Shown: positions 17,543-26,237 of the stretch, one piece after another
Numbering within the stretch: the first letter of the stretch is position 1
Layout: each line of letters opens with the position of its first letter
NCBI GenBank assembly: GCA_019704295.1
Contig: AP024596.1
Span: forward strand, 186,001-250,000
Reading direction: 5' to 3'
DNA length: 64,000 bases
Origin: Sulfolobales archaeon HS-7
GTDB taxonomy: Archaea; Thermoproteota; Thermoprotei_A; Sulfolobales; Sulfolobaceae
Translations under genes and position numbers: made by a program
Notes under the pieces: model-generated
Database searches by the model: none
What the model saw: only the letters and a program-made list of their open reading frames with translations
Told to the model about the DNA's origin: nothing

Positions 17543-18376
17543 CTACCCGCTGATCTTTCCCACTATTAGGTTAATATTCCACTTCTTAGCCATCTCCTCA
17601 AGTTCCCTATAGGTTTTTTTCCTCGTGGTCATAATTATAAGGTACTTTGCCGGTTCTTTCCCATACTTTCTCCTAAATACCTCAGCCTTCCTTAATATCT
17701 TGTTAATTTCGTCAGTAGATTGCGTAAATGAAGTAACTTCACCAATTATTGGGGGATCCTCGCTGAAAACGTCAATCTCCTCACCTTCTATTATAGTCGA
17801 GGTCAAAGATTTATCTTTTGGTAATATTTTCATATCCTTTAGGTAATTTTCGAGAAATCTTCTCACGAATTCTTCGAAAGTCATTCCGGCAAACTGGGAT
17901 AAGTCGGTAAATCCCTTTAACATAGCTCCGAACATTCTATCTACTTTTTTATCTAGCCTCTTGTAGGAGAGTTTCAGCTCTTTTACTTCATTCAAAAGTT
18001 TGTTGAAGTCCTCCCTAAGCTTTACCTGTTCTTGGGCTAACCTAGTCTGTTCCTCAGATAACTTCTGGAAGTCCTCCCTAAGCTTTACCTGTTCTTGGGC
18101 TAACCTAGTCTGTTCCTCAGATAACTTCTGGAAGTCCTCCCTGAGCTTTACCTGTTCTTGGTAAAGTTTGTTGAAGTCCTCCCTGAGCTTTACCTGTTCT
18201 TGGGCTAACCTAGTCTGTTCCTCAGATAGCCTTTGAATGTCCTGTCTATATATTTTAAGCTCTCTAGATATTTCCGTTAATGTAACGTTCTCTATGAGCT
18301 TTTTCAGCTTATCAGCTAGTTCGGGATTCTCCGTTATCTCAGCAATTAGCCTCTCAGTAAGAGAGCCTGAACTCAT
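17543..18376 (-). CDS. Coiled-coil protein with PD-(D/E)XK-like C-terminal domain (DUF3782-like)
   Basis: A 277-residue protein. Residues about 40-140 are a long coiled coil made of near-identical 21-residue units (QKLSEEQTRLAQEQVKLRED and F). The C-terminal 110 residues resemble the DUF3782/DUF1626 archaeal domain: EGEEIDVF, PIIGEVTSF and AKYLIIMTTRK give the D...E-x-T pattern of PD-(D/E)XK-fold nucleases. The role of these proteins is not established; they are common and multi-copy in Sulfolobales. The unit repetition at DNA level means that length can change by slippage. Confidence 0.7.
   Translation of the reverse strand: MSSGSLTERLIAEITENPELADKLKKLIENVTLTEISRELKIYRQDIQRLSEEQTRLAQEQVKLREDFNKLYQEQVKLREDFQKLSEEQTRLAQEQVKLREDFQKLSEEQTRLAQEQVKLREDFNKLLNEVKELKLSYKRLDKKVDRMFGAMLKGFTDLSQFAGMTFEEFVRRFLENYLKDMKILPKDKSLTSTIIEGEEIDVFSEDPPIIGEVTSFTQSTDEINKILRKAEVFRRKYGKEPAKYLIIMTTRKKTYRELEEMAKKWNINLIVGKISG
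18006..18235 (-). repeat. 63-bp tandem coding repeat
   Basis: Inside the coiled-coil gene, the 63-bp unit beginning AAGTCCTCCCTAAGCTTTAC occurs at 18006-18068 and 18069-18131 without difference. A shortened 42-bp unit follows at 18132-18173, then another full-length unit from 18174. All units keep frame (21, 21, 14 and 21 codons). The heptad periodicity of the coiled coil is preserved. Confidence 0.85.
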
Positions 18377-18813
18377 TAATTATAATTAAGTCGTTTACGC
18401 GTTATTAACTTAACTTTCTGTGGGATTTCTTGAACTTGTTTAGGAAAAAATCCCTAATTTTCTGTTAGTTGAATATAAATTTCGTCATTATTAATAAAAC
18501 CGTCAGAAACGTACAGTACCTAACCGATATCGATAAACTACTCTTCATCTCTTATCTGTACAAGGAGCACTAAGCCTGTGAAAGTAATCAGTGTTCAATC
18601 ATAAGTCTAATTCTGTAAGGCCTTCGCTTAACTAGTTTATACCTTATCAGAACATAAAAACCAAGGTGATTGGTTTGTATAATAACAATAACTTCCGATA
18701 CTATCATTCCCAGTATTCCAAAGAGTTAGGCATGTTATGCGTTGCCCTATGAGAGATCCTTGCTTGAACATCAAGGTCTGACTAAGTATAATGTTATCTC
18801 GGTAATCGTTCAT
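18377..18813. other. Intergenic region with possible membrane-gene relic
   Basis: No intact gene. On the minus strand 18588-18725 is a 45-codon frame without a start codon that reads like the end of a membrane protein (LFGILGMIVSEVIVIIQ near its beginning, ending MIEH). It is probably a decayed transporter fragment. Confidence 0.2.
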
Positions 18814-19881
18814 TTATTTCATAAGAGAATCTAAGGCCGTACCTATAACAGGGTCGGCTAACTCATAATTTCCCTTATCGCTCTTGATGACGTATCCTCT
18901 CTTCTCCAGGTTATTCAGGTATCTCCCTAGTTCAGCGTCAAATATTGTCCTCCTCCTCTTATCTTCGAAGTATCTCTTTATTTCGCTCCACCTCCTATAT
19001 CCCTTAGCTATGGCCTCAACTACTACGATGTATTCCCTGGAGAAATGGCTCAATTCCTCAACCGTAGTTTTCATCGCAAGTTCCAGGATATCGTCCACAA
19101 AGGTCTTCCTAACTTCCTTAGTTCTTAAACACCGAAGCCCGAACTCCGTCAGCCACCCTACAACACCGTCAAGTTTCTCCACAGCAAACTCTAGGACGTC
19201 CTTTGGGGGGGTTATTCCGATCTGTTCGAAACCCTTCTCTAGGAAATCCAAAGAACGTGACGAATCAAATTTGTTTACTCTTACCTCCTCTAAGTGTCTC
19301 CCGTAGAGGGGAGAGGAGGGGTCCTCAACCTTTAGAAAATCGTACAATAGTCCTATCTCAGAGCCGGTTAAGATGAAGGTCACATTCTTACAGTAATCGT
19401 AACAGTGGGCTAGAAGGGAGAGCATCTCCTGGCCTAACTTTCCTCTGAGGTTTTGAGCCTCATCAAAGGCTATGATCACCCTACTTTCCTCATTTATCCT
19501 GTCCAAGATCTGAGTAAGTGAAGCTCTTTCGTTAGGATCCCAGGATAGGGAAACGTTAACTTCAAATACCGAAATTCCTCTGATGTGCTTAAGGATGGAT
19601 CTAATGGGTAATCTCCTATTTAGCTGCGATAGTACCTCCGAAAATATTGTATAGATTGCCCTATAAGAGGAGAGCGGAAGTCTTCCGTCTACTAGTGCGT
19701 GAGGTAAATCGATGTCATTTAGGAAAGCCTTCAGGATTGAGGTCTTGCCTACTCTCCTTATACCGGTAAGAAGAACTATGGGTTCTGACATAGCTGAACT
19801 TAGCGAGTTAAGTTCCTCTTCCCTATCGTACAACTGCTCCCTAGTTTCCTTTGGTCGTCCATCAAAGAAAATAACTAACAC
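18814..19881 (-). CDS. Archaeal ATPase (AAA/Arch_ATPase family)
   Basis: A 355-residue STAND-like archaeal ATPase. Walker A is GIRRVGKTS (residues 40-48), Walker B with the acidic pair is VIIAFDEAQN (135-144), and sensor-1 is FILTGSE near 180. The C-terminal part is a winged-helix domain (RGYVIKSDKGNYELADPVI). The start is GTG at 19881, in line with the usual DGRPKETREQLYDREEEL opening of this family. These genes are multi-copy in Sulfolobales; their function is unknown. The start codon lies inside one of two tandem palindromes, so expression is probably regulated right at initiation. Confidence 0.8.
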   Translation of the reverse strand: MLVIFFDGRPKETREQLYDREEELNSLSSAMSEPIVLLTGIRRVGKTSILKAFLNDIDLPHALVDGRLPLSSYRAIYTIFSEVLSQLNRRLPIRSILKHIRGISVFEVNVSLSWDPNERASLTQILDRINEESRVIIAFDEAQNLRGKLGQEMLSLLAHCYDYCKNVTFILTGSEIGLLYDFLKVEDPSSPLYGRHLEEVRVNKFDSSRSLDFLEKGFEQIGITPPKDVLEFAVEKLDGVVGWLTEFGLRCLRTKEVRKTFVDDILELAMKTTVEELSHFSREYIVVVEAIAKGYRRWSEIKRYFEDKRRRTIFDAELGRYLNNLEKRGYVIKSDKGNYELADPVIGTALDSLMK

Positions 19882-19908
19882 CCTGTTAGTATACTAACAC
19901 CCTGTTAG
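19875..19908 (-). promoter_or_regulatory. Tandem palindromic operator of the ATPase gene
   Basis: Two perfect copies of CTAACACCCTGTTAG (19875-19889 and 19894-19908), each an inverted repeat with 6-bp arms, are separated by the 4-bp spacer TATA. On the minus strand a TATA-like CTTAAATC stands just upstream (about 19909-19917). The palindromes therefore cover the transcription start and the GTG start codon. This is a likely repressor site; the regulator is not known. Confidence 0.6.
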
Positions 19909-20243
19909 ATTTAAGGTTTCTCATTCAGTCGTCCTGTGTTCATCATGAGATAACATATAGCCCTTAGGATACCATCCTTAGCGCGAATGAATACGATACA
20001 TCTCAAATGGAGATCAATGAATTACTTCAATCCATTGGGGGGTTCGGGAAATACCATTGACGAGAGCAATGTATAGGAACAACTGAAATTTAATATTAAA
20101 TAATTAATAATTAATTTAAAGCGACTTCAATTCAATTGATTGCTAATATCCCACAATCCACGTTTATATTGCATACTATGCAGAATTTGCATTAATAGAA
20201 AGATTAAAATACGTTTAATCATAGATATTAATTAAGTGAGAAT
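19909..20243. other. Intergenic region and promoter of the sulfur operon
   Basis: No gene found. The right part is AT-rich with TATA-like stretches (ATTAAAATACG at about 20204 and TTTAATCATAG near 20215) that could drive the operon starting at 20244. The left part contains only unconvincing short frames. Confidence 0.3.
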
Positions 20244-20477
20244 ATGAGCCTTAAGATATATAAAAAATTAGATCTTACAGGGGTTTCTTGTGCCGGACCT
20301 CTGGGAGAGCTATCGGGAACTTTTGATGAACTACAGCCTGGGGAGGCTGTAGAAGTTCTATTAGGGGACGAAGCGACCCGAAATGACATTTTGGTGTGGT
20401 CGAAAAAGCGAGGAGCTAAGATTGTAGAGGATTCGAAAGAGGGGAATAGGTACAGATTAGTAATACAGAGGCTGTAA
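20244..20477 (+). CDS. tusA: TusA-family sulfur carrier protein
   Basis: A 77-residue TusA-like protein. The motif [15 protein letters not shown] carries the sulfur-accepting cysteine (C16), as in the CPxP region of TusA, here CAGP. TusA carries persulfide or thiosulfonate sulfur between enzymes. In Sulfolobales it works with DsrE proteins and the Hdr-like complex. Here it is the first gene of a tight operon: 2 nt to the SQR-like gene, then 4-nt overlaps to DsrE and DUF1641 genes. Length is normal for the family. Confidence 0.85.
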   Translation: MSLKIYKKLDLTGVSCAGPLGELSGTFDELQPGEAVEVLLGDEATRNDILVWSKKRGAKIVEDSKEGNRYRLVIQRL

Positions 20478-20479
20478 AG

Positions 20480-21634
20480 ATGAAAAGGGTAATTATAGCA
20501 GGAGGAGGAATAGCAGGAACGATTTTGGCTAACAGACTCTCTGACAAGCTAGCTGCTGAACTAAAGAAAGGGGAAATCGAGCTAGTAGTTTTAGACAGAA
20601 CGGACAAACACGTTTATCAGCCTGGACAACTCTTTGTAAGCCTGGGATTGTCAGAGCCTGAGGAGATTGTTAGGAATGAAAGGGAACTATTGAATCCTCA
20701 CGTGAAATTCTTCACAGGTACATCAGGAGAGATGACGAAGATAGATGTAGCTAATCATCAGGTATTAACAGCTGACGGAAAGGCTCACTCATATGATTAC
20801 TTGGTGATTGCCACCGGATCCCATAACAACTACGACGAAATACCCGGTCTGAAGGAGGCCGAATTCACGCCCTGGGATCTAGAGAGTGCAGTAAAGATGA
20901 GGGAAGTGGTCCAAAACTTCAATGGAGGAACGGTAGTAATAAACGTTGCTAGAACTCCGCACAAATGTCCAGTAGGACCTTTAGAGCTTACGTTTATGTT
21001 TGAGGATATGGTGAGGAGGAGAGGGATAAGGGATAAAACCGAGATTATTTACACTTATCCCGTTCAGGGGGTTTTCGGCATACCCAGTACGAATCAGGTG
21101 ATGCTAAAGATTTTCGAGGAACGGGGGATAAAAGTGGTGTCTCCTTTCAAGGTCGCAAAGGTAGATCCGAAGGAGAAGGTGATCGAATCGGATGACGGAC
21201 AAAAGCTGAAATTCGACTACCTCTTCGGAGTACCACCTAACGTGGGAGCTAAGGTGATAAAGGACTCTGGTATAGGAGACAGAAGTAACTGGGTTCCAAC
21301 GGATAAGTACACCTTAAGAATGGAGAATCAGAGCAACGTTTACGTCATGGGAGATACGACAAACCTTCCCATATCTAAGGCGGGTTCAACAGCGGACTTC
21401 GAGTCCTATGTGATCACGGGAAATTTAGTTAATGACATAAGGGGAACAGGGAGTAAAAGGATGTTTGACGGCTCGGTATTTTGTTACATAGCTACCGGAC
21501 TTGACCAGGCGACTTACATAAGGTTCAACTATAATTACCCTCCGGTACCACCTCCTCCCTCCTACGTGCATTGGTGGGGCAAGATAATGTATAACAGGAT
21601 GTACTGGACGGTTACTGCGAAGGGAATAGTATGA
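20480..21634 (+). CDS. Sulfide:quinone oxidoreductase-like flavoprotein
   Basis: A 384-residue FAD protein. The N-terminal dinucleotide motif is IAGGGIAGT (residues 6-14), the central VIATGSH is at about 109-115, and the FAD-binding end is MGDTTNLP (290-297). Two cysteines sit where SQR redox cysteines are expected: C163 in HKCPVGP and C335 in FCYIATG. Members of this group oxidise sulfide to polysulfur and reduce the quinone pool at the membrane surface. The C-terminal [12 protein letters not shown] patch is suitable for membrane contact. The setting with TusA and DsrE supports sulfur oxidation or transfer. Confidence 0.8.
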   Translation: MKRVIIAGGGIAGTILANRLSDKLAAELKKGEIELVVLDRTDKHVYQPGQLFVSLGLSEPEEIVRNERELLNPHVKFFTGTSGEMTKIDVANHQVLTADGKAHSYDYLVIATGSHNNYDEIPGLKEAEFTPWDLESAVKMREVVQNFNGGTVVINVARTPHKCPVGPLELTFMFEDMVRRRGIRDKTEIIYTYPVQGVFGIPSTNQVMLKIFEERGIKVVSPFKVAKVDPKEKVIESDDGQKLKFDYLFGVPPNVGAKVIKDSGIGDRSNWVPTDKYTLRMENQSNVYVMGDTTNLPISKAGSTADFESYVITGNLVNDIRGTGSKRMFDGSVFCYIATGLDQATYIRFNYNYPPVPPPPSYVHWWGKIMYNRMYWTVTAKGIV

Positions 21635-22002
21635 GACATGGATTGATAGTGGGCACTAACGACAAAAGCAGGTTAGTCTACGCAAGTATGGAGGCTGTAG
21701 TAAGAACGTCATTGGGAGATGAGGTGTCTATCTTTTTCACGATGGATGGAGTAAAAGCTATTACAAGGAATCCTGAAACGGTAACTAAGAACGATTCGTC
21801 GAAATACCTCGAGAGTTCGAACGAGTTTTACGAGAACCTAAGTAAGACTAAGAAGACGGGAAGGGCTAAGGTGTATGCTTGTTCGTATGCGTCTAAACTT
21901 TACGGATTTTCTAAAGAGTCGTATTCGGATCTCGTTGACGCCATTGTTGGAATTACGACATTCATAGGCGAAGTGGACGGACAGATAGTATCGATCTGGT
22001 GA
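21631..22002 (+). CDS. DsrE-family sulfur transfer protein
   Basis: A 123-residue DsrE/DsrE2-like protein. It opens [21 protein letters not shown] as typical for the fold (start of strand 1) and has one cysteine in [13 protein letters not shown] that may accept persulfide sulfur. Overlap of 4 nt with the SQR-like gene and 4 nt with the DUF1641 gene indicates co-translation. It probably passes sulfur between TusA and the downstream sulfur-oxidation machinery. Confidence 0.75.
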   Translation: MRHGLIVGTNDKSRLVYASMEAVVRTSLGDEVSIFFTMDGVKAITRNPETVTKNDSSKYLESSNEFYENLSKTKKTGRAKVYACSYASKLYGFSKESYSDLVDAIVGITTFIGEVDGQIVSIW

Positions 22003-22910
22003 TAAAAGTGGAACAGATTAACTTGGACACGATCTTAAACAAGCTTGATCAGAAAAAACTGGATGACATAGCATCAATGTTAGATAGATTAGGTACTCTA
22101 AACGACGTTCTTTCGCGACTTGAGGAGCTTAAACAGTCGGGAGCGTTTGACGTGTTAATTAACACCTCCTATGCTCTCAAAACGATGAGGGATATGCTTA
22201 ACGATGACGCTATACAGAACGTAGCAGGAATGACAAGTACTATAATGGAGGTATTGAAGACCGCTTCAGATCAAGAGGTCAAGGACAGGCTAATTTCTGT
22301 CCTTAAGGGATTGGAAGGAATTGAAATGTTAACTAACAAGCTAAGGGAATTAACCTCCTCTGGCGCACTGGATGTCCTGGTTAACATGTCGTATGCGCTT
22401 AAGACGTTAAAGGACATGTTAAATGATGACGCGATACAGAACATTGCATCCTATACTTCCTCTCTTCTAGAATTACTTAAGGTGATGGACGACAGAACGA
22501 TAAGTTCTATGAAGAACGTCATAGTGAAGTTTAACACACTAGAAAAGGTAGTTTCAAAGTTAGAGGAGTTGGACAAAAGTGGAACATTGGATACGCTGAT
22601 GGAAATGGGATATCTAGTAAAGACCATGCGAGATATGCTAAACGAGGATTCTCTAGTCAACCTTGCGACGACGCTATCGACTGCCCTGGAATTCCTTAAA
22701 GGCGGTAAGGATTTCCTTGATCTATTTAATAGTAGCCTTGGTAGGGTAGTTGCCGAAGTAGCAGCTTCAGACGAAATGAGAAAGGTTATTGACAACCCCA
22801 CTCCTTACAACCTATCGAGGATTATAAAGGCGCTGGGAGATCCTGACGTTCAGAAGGGAGTTGGAATAATGATGACGTACCTGAAACTACTGGGTCAAAG
22901 GGAGAGTTAA
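21999..22910 (+). CDS. DUF1641 repeat protein
   Basis: A 303-residue, mainly helical protein composed of three imperfect repeats of about 90 residues, each with a version of YALKTMRDMLNDDAIQNVA (residues about 50, 130 and 210). The start is GTG (overlap of 4 nt). DUF1641 proteins often stand next to sulfide:quinone oxidoreductases, as here, but their biochemical role is unknown. A second member of the family is encoded at 51148-52395. No cysteine or membrane segment is apparent, so a scaffold role is possible (inference). Confidence 0.75.
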   Translation: MIKVEQINLDTILNKLDQKKLDDIASMLDRLGTLNDVLSRLEELKQSGAFDVLINTSYALKTMRDMLNDDAIQNVAGMTSTIMEVLKTASDQEVKDRLISVLKGLEGIEMLTNKLRELTSSGALDVLVNMSYALKTLKDMLNDDAIQNIASYTSSLLELLKVMDDRTISSMKNVIVKFNTLEKVVSKLEELDKSGTLDTLMEMGYLVKTMRDMLNEDSLVNLATTLSTALEFLKGGKDFLDLFNSSLGRVVAEVAASDEMRKVIDNPTPYNLSRIIKALGDPDVQKGVGIMMTYLKLLGQRES

Positions 22911-22911
22911 A

Positions 22912-23475
22912 TTAAATTTTTTTGCAATCTATTGACGCTTCCTTGAAAAGGAGTTTTAAAAGAGGATCAGGGATATTCGCCTCCTCCCTGTAATTTTCGT
23001 GGAGTACTAGTATTTTCGCAGTAGAAGGAGATGCGCTGCTTATATCGAAGAAGAGATATTGGACTGTAGAGAATTCCTCTCCTTGTTCTCTTCCCTTCTC
23101 TGGAACTCCTTGTATAAGCTTGTCTCCTATTTTAAGGAAAATTGAGTTGTATATTCCCCTTAAGGTTCTGAAAACCTCCTTAAGGTCGGCTTCATTCCAA
23201 GCGTTAATAAATAGAGTTGCCTTGATTAAGTTATTACATGGAATCATGGTTGAGTAGAGCTCAATCTCCCTCTTTATGTCATCTTCTTTTTCAAGCTTGT
23301 CTAAGTAGATCATTTCCTGTATTTGATGTATGACGGTTTCTTTGTTTTCGAAGAGCAACGTTAGCCTCTTTCCAAGTTCGAATCTCCTATCCCTCTTTAT
23401 CTCCGCTATTTGCTTATACCTTTCCATCCTGACTTTTTCATAGTCTTTCCAATTCATGAATTGTGAAGGATCCAT
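22912..23475 (-). CDS. DUF3501 protein
   Basis: A 187-residue protein of the DUF3501 family, recognised by its opening (DPSQFMNWKDYEKVRMER) and by the genes around it: Fe-S oxidoreductase and rubrerythrin, the usual DUF3501 partners. It is acidic/basic mixed, helical, and without membrane segments. Its start abuts the stop of the Fe-S gene. The likely role is in the peroxide or iron-handling pathway of that operon; not demonstrated. Confidence 0.7.
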   Translation of the reverse strand: MDPSQFMNWKDYEKVRMERYKQIAEIKRDRRFELGKRLTLLFENKETVIHQIQEMIYLDKLEKEDDIKREIELYSTMIPCNNLIKATLFINAWNEADLKEVFRTLRGIYNSIFLKIGDKLIQGVPEKGREQGEEFSTVQYLFFDISSASPSTAKILVLHENYREEANIPDPLLKLLFKEASIDCKKI

Positions 23476-24669
23476 TTATAATGCCTCCTTAAGGAGGGAT
23501 ATGGGATGCTTTGGCTTTACTCCTGTGGCTTTAGTGATCTGCATACCCGCTAGCGGACATTCCGTAACGAAGACGTCGGCCTTACCATCTTTAAATGCGT
23601 CCATCATTCCCTTACCAACCCTCTTTGCAGTATCGTAATGTCTCAACCCCCAACCTCCATCTATTCCTGAACAACCCTTATCGACTCTTTCCACCTCAAC
23701 TTTAACTCCTCTTAGTAACTGCACTCCTGGCTGACCTACCCCTAAGTACCTGAGGTGACATGGTGGGTGATATAGGGCTTTAAGAGGTTTCTCACCCTTT
23801 ATGTTTACTTTCCCCTCCTTTTTTAGCTTCAGGAGAAACTCCATTGCGTCGTAGACCTTAGGTACGTCCTTAAGTAGGTGCGAGTACTCTTTGGTAACCA
23901 TTAGGGTACACGTAGGTATGGGACACACCACATCGTAGCCTTTGTTAACGAATTCCCTAATTAACTTGGCGTTGTGCTCTGCATTCCTCTTCAATCCCCA
24001 TGCATTTCCAGAGTCCAAAAAAGGCGCCCCGCAACATTTGAAGTTAGCGGCAACTACCTTTATTCCCAGTTTAGTGTAAACCTCTACGAGGTCTTTTCCT
24101 ATCTCGGGAAAGAAGTTCTCAACAAGACATGTATGGAAGAGAACGACTTTAGCCACCGGATTACTCACGTCATTCTCCCTGAACTCCTCGAGGAAACCCC
24201 TCTCCGATATTTCCAGTTGCGGAGCATCCTCTTGTACGCCCGCGTAACCTGAAAGGACCTTATAGGCTTCCCTCCCTACTTTACCTAACTTCCTGATGAG
24301 TGGTATTCCGTCAGTTAACGACATTAAGGACTCTTTTAGGGGGACGCCTTTCACAGTTCTAAAGTAAAGCCATCCCCACTCTAAGATCCTGGGGAAATCC
24401 ATGCTAAACTCATGAGGTGGTGTATATGGACAATTTACAAAGCACATATTGCAGTGAAAGCACTTTGAGGCTACTTCCTCCACATCCTCGAGAGTTAACG
24501 CCCCTGGACCCTTTTCGTCCGTTTTTTTGAATAGGGTTGGAAAAGAGTCGCAGTAGTTAAAACACCTTCTGCATCCATGACAAACTGTGGATTGCCTAAC
24601 GAACTCCTTCAATAGTGATTTACTATCATAAAATCTAGGGTTGTCAGGATCTAAAATCATGATTATCAC
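23476..24669 (-). CDS. Fe-S oxidoreductase (GlpC/HdrD-like, CCG domains)
   Basis: A 397-residue protein. The N-terminal part binds two [4Fe-4S] clusters (CHGCRRCFNYC and CFHCNMCFVNC). The C-terminal part has two CCG-type domains, one with CCGAPFLDSG and one with the diverged GCSGIDGGWG. It resembles GlpC or HdrD electron-transfer proteins. In this operon (rubrerythrin, Fe-S protein, DUF3501) it most likely supplies electrons to the rubrerythrin for peroxide reduction. The start is an ATG at 24669; another ATG two codons later is also possible. Confidence 0.8.
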   Translation of the reverse strand: MIIMILDPDNPRFYDSKSLLKEFVRQSTVCHGCRRCFNYCDSFPTLFKKTDEKGPGALTLEDVEEVASKCFHCNMCFVNCPYTPPHEFSMDFPRILEWGWLYFRTVKGVPLKESLMSLTDGIPLIRKLGKVGREAYKVLSGYAGVQEDAPQLEISERGFLEEFRENDVSNPVAKVVLFHTCLVENFFPEIGKDLVEVYTKLGIKVVAANFKCCGAPFLDSGNAWGLKRNAEHNAKLIREFVNKGYDVVCPIPTCTLMVTKEYSHLLKDVPKVYDAMEFLLKLKKEGKVNIKGEKPLKALYHPPCHLRYLGVGQPGVQLLRGVKVEVERVDKGCSGIDGGWGLRHYDTAKRVGKGMMDAFKDGKADVFVTECPLAGMQITKATGVKPKHPISLLKEAL

Positions 24670-24687
24670 AGAAAAAGAGGAAAAAAT

Positions 24688-25116
24688 TTATCCCTTTAGT
24701 TCCTTAAGAAGTTGTTCGAACTTAGCTGCGTGACTCTTTTCGGCTTTGGCTAAAGTCTCATACCACTCCGCTAGTTCAGTGAAGCCCTCCTCTCTAGCGT
24801 CCTTGGCAAACCCAGGATACATCTGAGTCCACTCGTAAGTTTCGCCCTCTATTGCGGACTTTATCATATCCTCTAAAGTGTTTATCTTAACGCCTGTGGC
24901 GGGATCTCCCATATTCCCCTGTCTTACGAAATCGAGATGACCGAACGCGTGAGCTGTCTCCCCTTCAGCTATACTCCTTATTGTAGCAGCTATTTCTGGG
25001 TACCCTTCTTCGTCTGCTCTCCTTGCAAAGTAGAGGTATCTCCTGTTAGCCATGGACTCCCCTATAAAAGCGTTTTTCAAGTTCGTTTCCGATTTAGTAC
25101 CTTTTAACTCCTTCAT
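24688..25116 (-). CDS. Rubrerythrin without rubredoxin domain (sulerythrin type)
   Basis: A 142-residue ferritin-like di-iron protein. The ligand motifs are ESMANRRY and EGETAHAFGHLDF in the first half-bundle and EGETYEW and AEKSHAAKF in the second. The C-terminal rubredoxin domain of classical rubrerythrins is absent, as in sulerythrin of Sulfolobus tokodaii. Members reduce hydrogen peroxide. It begins the minus-strand operon with the Fe-S oxidoreductase and DUF3501 genes. Confidence 0.85.
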   Translation of the reverse strand: MKELKGTKSETNLKNAFIGESMANRRYLYFARRADEEGYPEIAATIRSIAEGETAHAFGHLDFVRQGNMGDPATGVKINTLEDMIKSAIEGETYEWTQMYPGFAKDAREEGFTELAEWYETLAKAEKSHAAKFEQLLKELKG

Positions 25117-25189
25117 GGTTATCTGAGATATTGATCCTCTACTTAAATAAAAACTTTTTCTTAGTATGAACTCCTTACTTGTAGTAATT

Positions 25190-26215
25190 TCAAAAAACGG
25201 GCAACGTTACGTTTTCGTGAGTTCTTACGTAGGATGTGTTTACGTATCTGGGAAAAGTTCCATTAAGTATTCCCCTGATCATGGCAATTGCGTAAACTGA
25301 TAACGGACCCGGCTCGTTAAGCAGACTCGCTGGCAACCCCTCCGACATAACGTATATCTTATATTGATAGCTGTTTCCTAGGAAACCTTCTATAGTATTT
25401 ACTACGCCCGTAACATTCGAAAAGTCCTGAGCTATTATTACTCCCGGTTGAAGGGATAGTAGCGTCGCACCTGACTCTACAGGATAGGCAGTAGTTACGT
25501 TCTGGTATACGTTTACTCCTCCAGCATCGCTAATAATGACGGAGATGAAGGAATTTCCAGAGACGGTGTAGAAAGTGTTACCAGGTTCCCAACAAAGCAC
25601 GTAAGCCACTTTTACGTTGCCGTGAGTTGAAAAAGCACTTATCTTACTCTCCATCCAATTGATTAGGAGCTGAGCCTGATGTTCCTTATTGAACACCTTT
25701 CCTACTAACTCTATATCCGAGAAAATTTCCGAAAAGTTGTTGTCTAGGCTTCCATGAAGGTAAAGGACAGGTAATCCAGCCTCTACGAAGTCCTTATAGT
25801 AACCTCCTTCAATTCCCGCGTCTGCTATGATCAGAGAGGGATGATATTTTTCGAGTAGAGCAGCGTCGAGAGTAGGATACGTGACGTTGGCTGGAAGAAT
25901 TGTTACGTTACTTGGGAGTAAAGAGGTCTCATTTACCTGTTCTAGCAGTTGATAGGAGTAATAGTCTATCGCGACTAGATCCTTTGTAAGATTCAAAGCT
26001 ATTAGTATCTGCGTTACACTAGGTGCAAGGGATATTACTCTGGTAGGATAAGCCGGAATCGTAACGTTGTTTCCGAGGCCGTCGACGACAGTTAGCGGGT
26101 AATAGTTGACTGACTTTGATAAGTGAGTATGTGAGGTGAAATAGTACCCGGCAAATATACTCGCTGCGATAATTATTACTGCAAGTGCTATCCCGATAAC
26201 AACGGTGGATTTCAT
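25190..26215 (-). CDS. Metal-chelate/cobalamin ABC transporter, substrate-binding protein
   Basis: A 341-residue exported protein. One N-terminal hydrophobic segment (about residues 5-27) acts as signal or anchor, followed by the BtuF/FepB-type fold with RVISLAPSVTQILIALNLT at about 58-76. Many N-x-S/T sequons fit an extracellular location. It belongs with the ATPase and permease genes directly upstream (22 nt gap) as a BtuFDC or FecBCD-like importer. Whether the cargo is an iron chelate or cobamide cannot be told; the palindrome in front suggests metal regulation. Confidence 0.8.
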   Translation of the reverse strand: MKSTVVIGIALAVIIIAASIFAGYYFTSHTHLSKSVNYYPLTVVDGLGNNVTIPAYPTRVISLAPSVTQILIALNLTKDLVAIDYYSYQLLEQVNETSLLPSNVTILPANVTYPTLDAALLEKYHPSLIIADAGIEGGYYKDFVEAGLPVLYLHGSLDNNFSEIFSDIELVGKVFNKEHQAQLLINWMESKISAFSTHGNVKVAYVLCWEPGNTFYTVSGNSFISVIISDAGGVNVYQNVTTAYPVESGATLLSLQPGVIIAQDFSNVTGVVNTIEGFLGNSYQYKIYVMSEGLPASLLNEPGPLSVYAIAMIRGILNGTFPRYVNTSYVRTHENVTLPVF

Positions 26216-26218
26216 AGA

Positions 26219-26233
26219 TGGATAGGCTATCCA
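26219..26233 (-). promoter_or_regulatory. Palindromic operator before the binding-protein gene
   Basis: TGGATAGGCTATCCA is an inverted repeat with 6-bp arms and a 3-bp centre. It lies 3 nt before the start codon at 26215, downstream of a TATA-like TTTTTTAAGG (minus strand). The same motif precedes the permease gene at 27841-27857, so both are probably bound by one regulator. Confidence 0.65.
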
Positions 26234-26237
26234 AGCC

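Noticed and set aside
19963..20077. Short plus-strand frame beginning MNTIHLKWRSMNYFN
   Set aside because: It has no promoter or similarity and ends after about 29 codons; probably noise or IS debris.
22451..22801. Long reverse-strand open frames inside genes such as DUF1641, carotenoid-type oxidoreductase and CoA ligases
   Set aside because: They are antisense shadows of well-supported genes, with biased composition and no promoter.
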